From Aquirhabdus sp. (lineage in GTDB: Bacteria; Pseudomonadota; Gammaproteobacteria; Pseudomonadales; Moraxellaceae): DNA of 13,661 nt. Below, piece by piece: positions 7,157-13,661 of this stretch (the stretch's first letter is position 1; every line of letters begins with the position of its first letter). A program made the position numbers and the translations under genes. Below the pieces are notes generated by a model. The model saw only the letters and a list, made by a program, of their open reading frames with translations. It made no database searches and had not been told where the DNA came from. The stretch covers positions 1-13,661 of the forward strand of contig JASLEL010000252.1 of the NCBI GenBank assembly GCA_030151145.1, written 5' to 3'.

Positions 7157-7561
7157 ATGAAAGAATCAATCAATATTTCGCCTGATCGAATCATCCCCGC
7201 ATTTCGCCCATTTCTACAATATTGGGCGGTGATGGATCGCGAGTGTCCGCTGCATCCTTATGGAAATATCAATGCACCGTTTTTCTCTCTAGTGGAGGCA
7301 GAAAAGGCTCTAAATGTTGTAAGAAATAGATATCCTAAAAGAGAGTTTTTTTTGGCATCTTGTGGAGTGGATATTGACCATCATGAGGGAAAGCGACTTG
7401 ATGAAATCGATAATATTCATGAACGTTTTTGGATAGCTCAGGCCATTCAAGCTTTGGATAGTGGGATGTCAGAGGATGATCTTGCTCATATGCACTTCAA
7501 CGAGCGTAATTCACTCAAAGAAGATCATCAAATTAATTTCATGAAAAAGGTTCGCAGATAA
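7157..7561 (+). CDS. Unknown small protein, island gene B (paralogue of gene A)
   Basis: This 134-aa protein of unrecognised family begins 2 nt after the stop of gene A, so the two are almost certainly one operon. GGAGGGAG precedes ATG 7157 at suitable distance. It repeats the layout of gene A: RIIPAFRPFLQYWAV near the N-terminus, NAPFFSLVEAEKA, RYPKREFF, SCGVDIDHHEGKRLDEIDN, then QAIQALDSGMSEDDLAHMHF. The pair looks like an old tandem duplication, clearly related but well diverged. Gene B has an extra His in the central CG-x-D segment and a basic tail (KKVRR). There is no signal peptide or membrane segment. GC is about 37-45% in the lines I counted across the pair, against about 55% in a nadE line. 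Partner, effector or immunity roles would be guesses. Confidence 0.8.
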   Translation: MKESINISPDRIIPAFRPFLQYWAVMDRECPLHPYGNINAPFFSLVEAEKALNVVRNRYPKREFFLASCGVDIDHHEGKRLDEIDNIHERFWIAQAIQALDSGMSEDDLAHMHFNERNSLKEDHQINFMKKVRR

Positions 7562-7585
7562 TTAAGTTTCTTTAATGTCAACCTT

Positions 7586-7606
7586 AAGCCTCCCTGAGGG
7601 GGGCTT
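7586..7606 (+). terminator. Stem-loop after island gene B
   Basis: A 9-bp stem (AAGCCTCCC/GGGGGGCTT with one G-T pair) encloses a TGA loop, 25 nt past the stop of gene B. It lacks a proper T-run on either strand, so it is a weak or non-canonical terminator for the island operon, or for the tRNA transcribed from the other side. Confidence 0.45.
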
Positions 7607-7618
7607 CCCAATATAGAA

Positions 7619-7724
7619 ACAATAAAATCCGTATATGGCGGGCTTTACTCGTATTTTATTGGAGTGCAGGGGTGTTCGGAATTGTGCGGATTTATGAAAA
7701 TGGTGCGCCTGGCGGGATTCGAAC
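7619..7724. repeat. Right copy of the direct repeat: tRNA-Arg 3' end and its downstream flank
   Basis: This copy contains the true 3' end of the intact tRNA-Arg (7701-7724) and about 80 bp downstream of it. It is matched imperfectly in the same orientation by 6480-6587. The two copies bracket the two-gene island and its AT-rich leader. Confidence 0.8.
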
Positions 7725-7777
7725 CCACGACCCTTGCCTTCGGAGGGCAATACTCTATCCATCTGAGCTACAGGCGC
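7701..7777 (-). tRNA. tRNA-Arg (anticodon CCG)
   Basis: The minus strand folds as a complete 77-nt cloverleaf. The acceptor stem is GCGCCTG/CAGGCGC with discriminator A and an encoded CCA. The D-arm is GCTC...GAGT, the anticodon stem TTGCC/GGCAA encloses loop CTCCGAA, and the T-arm contains TTCGAAT. The anticodon CCG (complement of 7741-7743) decodes the Arg codon CGG. It lies between msrQ and the island; its 3' end is the presumed integration site. Confidence 0.97.
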
Positions 7778-7789
7778 ATCAGGGCGACC

Positions 7790-7818
7790 ATCATAGGCAA
7801 AAAGACCAGACAGGTAAA
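7790..7818 (-). promoter_or_regulatory. Likely promoter of tRNA-Arg
   Basis: On the minus strand, TTTACC (7818-7813), a 17-bp spacer and TATGAT (7795-7790) are followed by a GC-rich discriminator (GGTCGCCC) and the tRNA 5' end about 12 nt later. A GC-rich discriminator is usual for growth-rate-controlled stable RNA promoters. The -35 overlaps one arm of the hairpin at 7814-7848. Confidence 0.5.
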
Positions 7819-7848
7819 GCATCTTTGTTGCGACGCGAGATGCTTTAC
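7814..7848 (-). terminator. Strong hairpin after msrQ, probable msrPQ terminator
   Basis: Perfect 11-bp arms GTAAAGCATCT (7814-7824) and AGATGCTTTAC (7838-7848) enclose a 13-nt loop, starting 18 nt past the msrQ stop. On the minus strand the stem ends in TTTAC, and a T-run (TCTTTTT) follows about 9 nt later. It likely ends the msrPQ transcript before the tRNA, although the T-run is not adjacent. Confidence 0.55.
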
Positions 7849-7866
7849 ATGCAACTGACGATATAT

Positions 7867-8520
7867 TCACCGCTGCTTAGATAGCGCCGCAGATTTGTGC
7901 TTGGTCCAATCGGCAATCCGAATGGCAAACAGGATAATCAGTGTCAATGCATACGGCCAAGTGGAGACCAGACCAAGCTTCTTGAGCCAAGTCATGTGAA
8001 TCACGGCGAGGATACCGATGGCATAGACCAGACGGTGTAACGTCTTCCAGCGCTTCTTGAGTCGGTGCTGCCAGCCGTGAGTCGAGGTGATGGCAAGCGG
8101 CAGATAAAACACCAGCGCAATAAAACCAACAATGATGTAAGGGCGATGCGTCAGTTCGTCCCCGAGCAGTGAGAAGTCCCACCCGAGCAATAACGTGCCA
8201 TAAAGCAGGAAATGTACGCTGGCATAAAAAAATGCATACAGCCCGACCATCCGCCGGAAATGGATCCAGATCACCTGACCGGTGATCAGCCTGAGCGGTG
8301 TGATCGCCAACGCCAAGAGAATCATACGTATGGCCCATGTCCCGCTCTCATCCACAAGATGTTTGGCGGGATCAGCTGCGCCTAACTGATTAAAGACGGC
8401 TTGATACACCATCCACAGTGCTGGAGCGAGCAGCAGGATAAAGACGAATGGCTTTAGACGTCGTGCGCGTTGCAAGGCGGTCGGGGCTTTTTTGACGGTG
8501 GGCGTTGCGATGTCGCTCAT
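7867..8520 (-). CDS. msrQ: MsrQ, haem-b membrane subunit of the periplasmic Met-sulfoxide reductase
   Basis: This 217-aa inner-membrane cytochrome delivers electrons from the quinone pool or cytoplasmic flavin to MsrP. It has about six hydrophobic segments, the first near residues 24-42. His103 in YASVHFLLYG, His162 in KTLHRLVY and His175 in AVIHMTW reproduce the haem-ligand pattern of E. coli MsrQ, with the same 13-residue spacing between the last two. ATG 8520 is preferred because AGGA lies 5-6 nt upstream and E. coli MsrQ is of similar length (211 aa). A longer reading would start at TTG 8559 with no ribosome-binding site. It follows msrP by 75 nt in the same direction, the usual order for the pair. 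Confidence 0.95.
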   Translation of the reverse strand: MSDIATPTVKKAPTALQRARRLKPFVFILLLAPALWMVYQAVFNQLGAADPAKHLVDESGTWAIRMILLALAITPLRLITGQVIWIHFRRMVGLYAFFYASVHFLLYGTLLLGWDFSLLGDELTHRPYIIVGFIALVFYLPLAITSTHGWQHRLKKRWKTLHRLVYAIGILAVIHMTWLKKLGLVSTWPYALTLIILFAIRIADWTKHKSAALSKQR

Positions 8521-8595
8521 GGTTTTCCTAAAAAAGATGTTCTGTAAAAAAACAGCCAAAGCACCGCTGTCTAGCGCAGTGCAAGCAATAGAGGT

Positions 8596-9615
8596 TTAAA
8601 AGAAACGGCGTAGATCCATGCCCTGATAGAGGTGAGCGACATCATTGGCATAGCCGTTAAACATCAGGGTCTTGCGCCGGTTGGGGTTAAACAGGCTGCT
8701 GGGCAGTCGGCGCTCGGAAGCCTGTGACCAGCGCGGATGATCAACGGTGGGGTTAACGTTGGCGTAGAAGCCATATTCATTCACAGCACGCGCGGCCCAT
8801 GTGGTGGATGGCATACGATCAGTGAATGAGATACGGACAATCGATTTGATGGATTTAAAGCCATACTTCCAAGGCACGATGAGGCGTAGAGGCGCACCGT
8901 CCTGATCGGGCAGACTGCGACCATAGAGGCCGACCGACATGAGGGTGAGCGGATGCATGGCTTCGTCCATGCGCAGTCCTTCGACATAGGGCCATGGCAG
9001 ATCATTACTGCGCTGGTTGGGCAGTTGCTTGGGGTCCATCAGGGTGTGAAAGACGATATAGCGTGCGGTGTTTTTGGGTTTGAAACGCTGGATGAGTGCG
9101 CTGAGTGGAAAGCCCAGCCAAGGTACGACCATTGACCATGCTTCGACACAGCGGAAGCGATAAATGCGATCTTCGAGCGCGTGTGGTGCCAGGATGTCCT
9201 CTAGCGTATACGTGCCCGGTTTATCGCAGAGTCCGTCGATGGTCACGCTCCATGGCGAGATCTTGATGGTGCCGGCGTGCTCGGAGGGGTCTGATTTTTC
9301 AAGGCCAAATTCATAGTAATTGTTATAGGTCGTGACGGCATCGTAGGGGGTCAGCTCTTCGCCGGTGGGATTGCTCAGCATGGGTTTACGAGTGGCGATT
9401 TTTTGCTTGAGGAAGGCGGGTGCATCTGGGCGCTCTGGTGCAGGGCTATAGGGGAGCGCCAAGGCCTGACTGGTCTCCGGAAGCAGTAAGCCGGATGCGG
9501 TGGCACTACCGATGATGCCAAGCTGCTTCATAAAGCGGCGGCGATTGAGGTATTGGGACTCAGGGGTGATTTCACTGCTGCTGGGTGTGCTGGGGTTGCG
9601 ATGTTGGATCAGCAT
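8596..9615 (-). CDS. msrP: MsrP, periplasmic protein-methionine-sulfoxide reductase, molybdopterin subunit
   Basis: MsrP repairs oxidised methionines in envelope proteins using a mononuclear Mo-molybdopterin centre. The 339-aa precursor has a Tat signal: twin arginine within NRRRFMK (residues 24-30), a hydrophobic stretch to about 45, and a likely cleavage region near QALA (50-53). The sulfite-oxidase-fold core contains YRFRCVEAWSMVVPWLGFPL. Cys156 there corresponds to the Mo-ligand cysteine of E. coli MsrP (YedY). Downstream are PWPYVEGLRMDEAMHPL and GAPLRLIVPWKYGFKSIKSI, characteristic of the family. ATG 9615 is chosen over an upstream GTG (9657) because AAGGA precedes it by 8 nt. The pre-twin-arginine region of about 24 residues is fairly long. 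It forms an operon with msrQ. Confidence 0.96.
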   Translation of the reverse strand: MLIQHRNPSTPSSSEITPESQYLNRRRFMKQLGIIGSATASGLLLPETSQALALPYSPAPERPDAPAFLKQKIATRKPMLSNPTGEELTPYDAVTTYNNYYEFGLEKSDPSEHAGTIKISPWSVTIDGLCDKPGTYTLEDILAPHALEDRIYRFRCVEAWSMVVPWLGFPLSALIQRFKPKNTARYIVFHTLMDPKQLPNQRSNDLPWPYVEGLRMDEAMHPLTLMSVGLYGRSLPDQDGAPLRLIVPWKYGFKSIKSIVRISFTDRMPSTTWAARAVNEYGFYANVNPTVDHPRWSQASERRLPSSLFNPNRRKTLMFNGYANDVAHLYQGMDLRRFF

Positions 9616-9801
9616 AATGACTATCCTTGCAATATGGCCGCCCTGATAAGCAGGCACGGTGGATTATTGGACTTAAGGATTACTCTAGTCTTTTTTTTCG
9701 CTGCTGTGTAAAAGATTTAGCCCTGATTGTGCTGGGATTTAGCTGTGATTTGGTACAGAGGCGTAACGTTTGGGTGTGATGGGCGTCTAAGCTGATGTGC
9801 T

Positions 9802-9830
9802 ACGCCCATATGGCTTCATGTGGAGGGCGT
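9802..9830 (-). terminator. Long hairpin over the stop codon of the 359-aa gene
   Basis: ACGCC-CATATG, loop GCTT, then CATGTG-GAG-GGCGT pair as an interrupted stem that covers the stop at 9816-9818. No T-run follows on the minus strand, so it may be a processing or stability element rather than a true terminator. Confidence 0.3.
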
Positions 9831-10895
9831 GATGGACTGCTCCAAGAGCTGTAAGGTGCTTTCCTGAGCGTAGAAGGGGGCGAATTGGCGCGTGAGGATA
9901 TCATCCAGATGGCCGCGCTCATCCAGTAGTGCGATCACTTGCGGCGCGAAGCGCATCATCTCGGTCAGGATATGCGTGCGACTGATGCCGACGTCGTCCA
10001 GCAGATCGGTCAGTGCCGTATCCTGATAAGCGTCATAAAAGACATCGACGCCAGTGTAGATCAGGCGCTGGATGTACTCTGTCTGACGCAGTTTGCGCCA
10101 TTCGTTATAGCCCAGTACCAGAAAGTCCTCAAGATCGAGGGGTTCCAGACCTTCCATGAGTTCTGCGACAGTCTCATCCTGCACGCCTTGCCAGAGCTGC
10201 CAGATGGTGTCGTGCCAGACACTACGGTCTTGTGCCGCCAGTGTCTGACTGCCCTCAATGATGACGCGGGTGACCGTCTGATGCAGCAGATGGGCCAGAT
10301 GAGTCTCCTGCTGGCGCAGTCCTCGAGACAGACGCTGCTGGATACGGTTCAGGAGTTTATTGTCCTGAAGCATGGATTGCTCGCCATGGGTCAGGCGCTG
10401 TAGCCAATCCGGTGTATGTTCGGACAGCTGTTTCTCCAGCAGCATCAGCGCATGATCGGAGACCAACTGGTGAAAGGTCTCGCTTTGGCCGATCTTGTCC
10501 AGGATGAGCTGGCGCAGTTCATCCAGCTCTAGAATTTTGTCCAGCCATTGGCTGATATGCGCATTGCTGATCAGATGCTTGAGTTTGGGGGAGCTTTTTT
10601 GGGTTTCACGGTGTAGCTGTTGCGCCATGTCACCCGACAGGGCTATGACGCCTGCACCCAGATCCAGTTCAAAGGCAAATACTCGCACTACATCGCGTAG
10701 GGTCTGGCGACTGACGGCATCGGCGAGCGTGATTTCGCTTGCCGTCACCAGTGCCTGATCGACTTCGATCGCCAGTGTCTTCTCAAGCGCAGGGCCCAGC
10801 AGACGTGAGCGGGCATGCGCGACTTGGGCTGCCAGCAGCAGTTGAGCCGTCTTTTGCGCCTGCTGGCGTCGGGATGCGTGATCAGGCTGTGTCAT
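9816..10895 (-). CDS. Unknown alpha-helical protein downstream of nadE
   Basis: I do not recognise a named family in this 359-aa protein. It reads as almost entirely alpha-helical and soluble, rich in Leu, Gln, Asp and Glu, with no signal peptide and no credible membrane segment. Notable stretches are LSRGLRQQETHLAHLLHQTV in the middle, then EGLEPLDLEDFLVLGYNEWR and YIQRLIYTGVDVFYDAYQDT in the C-terminal third, the most motif-like part. It starts 38 nt after nadE with no terminator between, so the two are probably co-transcribed. The ribosome-binding site is weak (AGGA about 12 nt away). Codon use and GC match nadE, so this looks like a resident gene. A structural or scaffolding role is only a guess. 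Confidence 0.8.
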   Translation of the reverse strand: MTQPDHASRRQQAQKTAQLLLAAQVAHARSRLLGPALEKTLAIEVDQALVTASEITLADAVSRQTLRDVVRVFAFELDLGAGVIALSGDMAQQLHRETQKSSPKLKHLISNAHISQWLDKILELDELRQLILDKIGQSETFHQLVSDHALMLLEKQLSEHTPDWLQRLTHGEQSMLQDNKLLNRIQQRLSRGLRQQETHLAHLLHQTVTRVIIEGSQTLAAQDRSVWHDTIWQLWQGVQDETVAELMEGLEPLDLEDFLVLGYNEWRKLRQTEYIQRLIYTGVDVFYDAYQDTALTDLLDDVGISRTHILTEMMRFAPQVIALLDERGHLDDILTRQFAPFYAQESTLQLLEQSITPST

Positions 10896-10933
10896 GTCGA
10901 CATTTCATCCTCGGGTTGACGGGGTGGGTGGAT

Positions 10934-12559
10934 TCAGGACTCCTGAATCGACCATTTGTTGACCAGTGGATAGCGGCGTTCGCGGCTGAAGGCACGCTGA
11001 CTGATGCGTGGTCCCAGTGCCGATTGCTTGCGCTTGTGCTCATTGCGATCGACGAGCTGGATCACGTGCTGCACGGTATTGCGGTCAAAACCTTGCTCGA
11101 CCAGTGCTTCCAGGCTCATGTCGCGTTCGATATAGCCATAGAGAATGGCATCAAGGACATCATAAGGTGGCAGTGAGTCTTGGTCGGTCTGATCCGGACG
11201 CAGCTCAGCACTCGGTGCACGCGTGATGACGCGGTCAGGGATGACGGGCGTGTCTTCCAGCGAATTACGGAACTTGGCCAGATCATAGACTTGAGTCTTG
11301 TACACATCCTTCAGCACGTCATAGCCACCGGCCATGTCACCATAGAGTGTGGCATAGCCGACCGACATTTCGGATTTGTTACCCGTAGTCAGGACCAGAT
11401 GACCGAATTTGTTGGAGAGCGCCATCAAGAGCGTACCACGGCTACGTGCTTGCAGGTTCTCTTCGGTGGCATCTGCAGGGGCATTGGCAAGCAGCGGTGC
11501 CAGCGTCTGACGGAAGCCGTCGACGATCTGATGGATATCGACCACATGATAGGCGACGCCCAGACGGTTGGCTTGGGCTTCGGCGTCTTCCATACTCATG
11601 GAGGCGGTATAGGTGTAAGGCATCATGACCGCATTGACGCGATCAGCACCCAGTGCGTCCACCGCAATGGCGAGTGTCAGTGCGGAGTCGATGCCGCCCG
11701 ACAGGCCGATGATGACACCCGGGAAGCCGGAGTGATTGACATAATCACTGACCGCCATGACCAGTGCGCGATAGATTTCGGCCAGTTTGGGCAGGGGTTT
11801 AGGCATGTCTTTAGGGATGAAGGCTTTCTGCTCGGTATCAAAATCGACCAGTAGCAGTTCACTCTCAAAGCGGCCTGCTTCAGCGGCAATCTGACCATCG
11901 GCATTAACGGCGACAGAGCCGCCATCAAACACCAGATCGTCCTGAGCACCCACCAGATTGACATAGGCGGCAGGGAGGCCGTTTTCTTGGGTGCGGCGTG
12001 CCAGCAGCGAGCGGCGCAGTTCTTGCTTACCGATCTGGAAAGGCGAGGCATTCAGTACCAGCACCAGATCGGCACCATGTTCTTTCAATGCCCTGATCGG
12101 TTGACGATGCCAGACATCTTCACAGACCAGAAGCCCCAGTTTGGTGCCTTGAACCTCAAACATCACGGTATCATGACCCGCTTCAAAATAGCGGGCTTCA
12201 TCAAAGACGCTGTAGTTGGGCAGTTTTTGCTTGCGATAGACACCACGCTGACTGCCATTGGCGAAGATCCCGGCGCTGTTAAAGCGCTTGCGGCCTTCAT
12301 TGAGCGGATAGCCGACGATGATCACGATGCCGGTCACGCCGGCGATCTGTGCCAACGCCTGCTGGACACGGCTGCCGAGGTTAGGGCGCAGCAGGAGGTC
12401 TTCAGGTGGATAGCCAGTGAGCGCCAGTTCGGGAAAGACGATGACGTGCGCACCTTTATCACGAGCGGTGGTGGCGTGTTCGATGATCTTTTTAGTATTC
12501 CCCGAGATGTCGCCGACGATAAACGGAAATTGCGCAAGGGCAAGGGTCAAAACACTCAT
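10934..12559 (-). CDS. nadE: Glutamine-dependent NAD+ synthetase
   Basis: This 541-aa cytoplasmic enzyme makes NAD+ from deamido-NAD+, ATP and glutamine, the last step of NAD biosynthesis. The N-terminal nitrilase-type glutaminase domain has the triad Glu44 (FPELALTGYPPEDLL), Lys112 (YRKQKLPNY) and Cys146 (LLVCEDVW). The C-terminal synthetase domain has the ATP-pyrophosphatase P-loop SGGIDS at 287-292, then TTGNKSEMSVGYATLYGD and GGYDVLKDVYKTQVY. Both domains are complete, so ammonia comes from the protein's own glutaminase. The length is usual for the shorter bacterial two-domain form. The start at 12559 has no strong Shine-Dalgarno, but it begins exactly at the conserved LALAQF strand. A promoter candidate lies at 12628-12657. 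Confidence 0.97.
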   Translation of the reverse strand: MSVLTLALAQFPFIVGDISGNTKKIIEHATTARDKGAHVIVFPELALTGYPPEDLLLRPNLGSRVQQALAQIAGVTGIVIIVGYPLNEGRKRFNSAGIFANGSQRGVYRKQKLPNYSVFDEARYFEAGHDTVMFEVQGTKLGLLVCEDVWHRQPIRALKEHGADLVLVLNASPFQIGKQELRRSLLARRTQENGLPAAYVNLVGAQDDLVFDGGSVAVNADGQIAAEAGRFESELLLVDFDTEQKAFIPKDMPKPLPKLAEIYRALVMAVSDYVNHSGFPGVIIGLSGGIDSALTLAIAVDALGADRVNAVMMPYTYTASMSMEDAEAQANRLGVAYHVVDIHQIVDGFRQTLAPLLANAPADATEENLQARSRGTLLMALSNKFGHLVLTTGNKSEMSVGYATLYGDMAGGYDVLKDVYKTQVYDLAKFRNSLEDTPVIPDRVITRAPSAELRPDQTDQDSLPPYDVLDAILYGYIERDMSLEALVEQGFDRNTVQHVIQLVDRNEHKRKQSALGPRISQRAFSRERRYPLVNKWSIQES

Positions 12560-12627
12560 GTTGTATCAAAATTCCATAAAAAGCCAACCCTTAAAATGAG
12601 TGGCTGGGACTATAATCTTATGCTGAC

Positions 12628-12657
12628 ACTATATCGCAGCAGACAGTCATTCAACAA
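12628..12657 (-). promoter_or_regulatory. Candidate nadE promoter
   Basis: On the minus strand, TTGTTG (12657-12652), an 18-bp spacer and TATAGT (12633-12628) are placed to give a leader of about 60 nt before nadE. The -10 matches 5 of 6 consensus positions. Confidence 0.45.
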
Positions 12658-12741
12658 CGCAGATCAGTGTATGCGTTGATTGGCGCTGCTTAAAAGGCGA
12701 TGGGATGCAGTGGAATGATTTCCTGATCTTAGTTTAGCAGG

Positions 12742-12770
12742 TTGCATGCCAGTCATCGCAAAAATATTCC
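12742..12770 (+). promoter_or_regulatory. Candidate promoter of the PP0621-like gene
   Basis: TTGCAT (12742-12747), a 17-bp spacer and TATTCC (12765-12770) lie about 30 nt upstream of the ATG at 12799. The -35 is fair and the -10 poor. The 239-bp divergent region 12560-12798 holds this and the nadE promoter candidate; I see no gene in it. Confidence 0.35.
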
Positions 12771-12798
12771 AAGATTTACCGGGGCTGTGGAGAGGGCT

Positions 12799-13011
12799 AT
12801 GTTTAAGCTGATACTGGCGTCATTCATCGGTTGGCTCGCCTGGCGCGGGCTCTGGCGACATTATCAGGGCATGGCGCAGCTATCTGCACCAGAACCCATC
12901 GAACTCAAAGCCTGCGCGCATTGTCAAGATCTGGTGCGGATGGATCGCGCTGTACTGCGCGGTGGCCGCATTTTTTGTTCAAGCGCGCATGCCGATATGT
13001 TTATCGTCTGA
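12799..13011 (+). CDS. PP0621-family small membrane-anchored Cys-rich protein
   Basis: This 70-aa protein has one hydrophobic N-terminal segment (residues 2-19, FKLILASFIGWLAWRGLW), then a linker and a compact Cys-rich tail. Cys39 and Cys42 (CAHC), Cys60 (FC) and His64 are spaced like a small zinc-binding knuckle. The layout of anchor plus CxxC...C fits the small uncharacterised PP0621 family. No function is established from sequence; a metal-binding domain at the membrane surface is inference. ATG 12799 is chosen because GGAGAGGG immediately precedes it. A longer reading from 12742 adds a polar stretch before the anchor and has no ribosome-binding site. It is divergent from nadE. Confidence 0.8.
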   Translation: MFKLILASFIGWLAWRGLWRHYQGMAQLSAPEPIELKACAHCQDLVRMDRAVLRGGRIFCSSAHADMFIV

Positions 13012-13021
13012 AAAGGGATTT

Positions 13022-13031
13022 GTGACGTCAC
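13022..13031. other. Perfect 10-bp palindrome
   Basis: GTGACGTCAC lies 11 nt past the stop of the PP0621-like gene and about 140 nt before the next gene. It could be a protein-binding site for the downstream gene, or chance. I see no clear promoter in the rest of 13012-13173. Confidence 0.3.
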
Positions 13032-13173
13032 GCCATAGAGATCTATCGATACGGGTTTATTTTTGCTTGTGATTGTAGACCGCGACGTGGTGTCAGTGCA
13101 GAGAGGTCGTCTGTATGGCGATCAATGCAGAGGACGGAACCGATTTGAGCAAGCGCAAGCTAGGATGGTCGCA

Positions 13174-13661
13174 GTGAAGAAGCAAATGACATTCATGTAT
13201 GAGGTCAATCAGCGGGTCAACCGGCATTTGATGCCATTCCTGCGCCCGATGCTACGACAGGCATCGCGACTCGGACGCGTGCGTTTGCCGGGCTGGACCT
13301 TGCACTGTCGCGCGCTGACTCTGGGGGAAAGGGAAATTGCTGAGCAGGTATTTGCAGGGACACTGCAATTAGACTCAATACGTCTATGCAGCAGTCCGTG
13401 GATTCTGAAGAATTACGCCATGAGTCCGAATGGCTCGGTGTATTTTCACCCGGAGGATCTGGTGGATGACTTTAGTCAAACCGCTTTGATGACTCAATCG
13501 TGGCTGGTGCATGAGCTGGTACATGTCTGGCAGGTACAGCAGGGCATGAAGGTGGTGCGACGGGCGCTGCTGAACCGTCGTTATAGCTACACGCTCAAGC
13601 CCGGCAAGTCATTTTATCGCTACGGAATCGAGCAGCAGGCGCAGATCGTACAGGACTGGTT
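13174..13661 (+). CDS. HELVH zinc-metallopeptidase-like protein, 3' end cut by window
   Basis: About 162 codons are present and the frame is open to the window edge. The likely zinc site is HELVH at 113-117 in SWLVHELVHVWQVQQG, with a candidate third ligand Glu153 in IEQQAQIVQDW. The region before it (LTLGEREIAEQVF, then MSPNGSVYFHPEDLVDDFSQ) matches the layout of proteins often annotated as Vgr- or Rhs-related, a label that reflects neighbourhood rather than proven function. There is no clear signal peptide; the N-terminus is basic. GTG 13174 is preferred since AGGA ends 8 nt upstream; ATG 13165 or ATG 13186 in the same frame are possible. It could be a cytoplasmic peptidase or a toxin-associated protein. 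The motif is clear; the role is not. Confidence 0.75.
   Translation, partial: MKKQMTFMYEVNQRVNRHLMPFLRPMLRQASRLGRVRLPGWTLHCRALTLGEREIAEQVFAGTLQLDSIRLCSSPWILKNYAMSPNGSVYFHPEDLVDDFSQTALMTQSWLVHELVHVWQVQQGMKVVRRALLNRRYSYTLKPGKSFYRYGIEQQAQIVQDW

Noticed and set aside
7562..7884. Open frames of 64-102 aa across the tRNA, on both strands
   Set aside because: These are the familiar false translations of a tRNA gene (RGFESRQAH and LAGFEPTTLAFGG types). The tRNA-Arg accounts for the sequence.
8521..8559. Longer msrQ starting at TTG 8559
   Set aside because: There is no ribosome-binding site, while ATG 8520 has AGGA at good spacing and gives a normal family length.
9616..9657. Longer msrP starting at GTG 9657
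   Set aside because: The extra 14 residues have no ribosome-binding site and move the Tat signal further from the N-terminus. ATG 9615 has AAGGA at 8 nt.
11987..12679. 230-aa plus-strand open frame antisense to nadE
   Set aside because: It lies opposite the conserved glutaminase domain of nadE and has no recognisable motif. It is a shadow of the GC-rich coding strand.
12742..12798. N-terminal extension of the PP0621-like protein from 12742
   Set aside because: The ATG overlaps the candidate promoter and lacks a ribosome-binding site. ATG 12799 has GGAGAGGG and starts at the membrane anchor.

Overview
The window looks like chromosomal DNA from a Gram-negative, probably gammaproteobacterial organism. 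The evidence is a Tat-exported MsrP with its membrane partner MsrQ, a tripartite RND exporter with an outer-membrane lipoprotein, a two-domain NadE and a CCA-encoding tRNA-Arg. GC is in the mid-50s percent in the core genes. A Moraxellaceae-like origin is possible, but that is a weak inference.

Layout. Positions 1-5252 (minus strand) hold a three-gene heavy-metal-type RND efflux operon, transcribed as outer-membrane factor, periplasmic adaptor, RND pump. The genes are joined by two 4-bp ATGA overlaps. The pump runs off the left edge, with 938 codons present. Its ion-pathway motif is neither the classical CzcA nor the CusA version, and the CusA methionine triad is not conserved, so the substrate is left open. 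Upstream of the operon are a near-consensus -10 box, a 3 x 10-bp tandem repeat, and the terminator of a patatin-like lipase gene (5438-6328, minus).

Positions 6329-7866 are the accessory part. An intact tRNA-Arg(CCG) lies at 7701-7777 (minus). About 1.1 kb beyond its 3' end is a degenerate second copy of the tRNA 3' end, together with about 80 bp of the tRNA's downstream flank. Between these direct repeats is an AT-richer island with two tandem, mutually homologous small genes of unknown family (132 and 134 aa). This is the most interesting unexplained item in the window.

Positions 7867-9615 (minus) are msrP-msrQ, the periplasmic methionine sulfoxide reductase system. A strong hairpin follows msrQ, and the tRNA promoter appears to overlap it. 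Positions 9816-12559 (minus) are nadE followed by an unrecognised 359-aa gene, probably co-transcribed. On the plus strand are a 70-aa PP0621-like membrane-anchored Cys-rich protein (12799-13011) and a truncated HELVH metallopeptidase-like gene that runs off the right edge.
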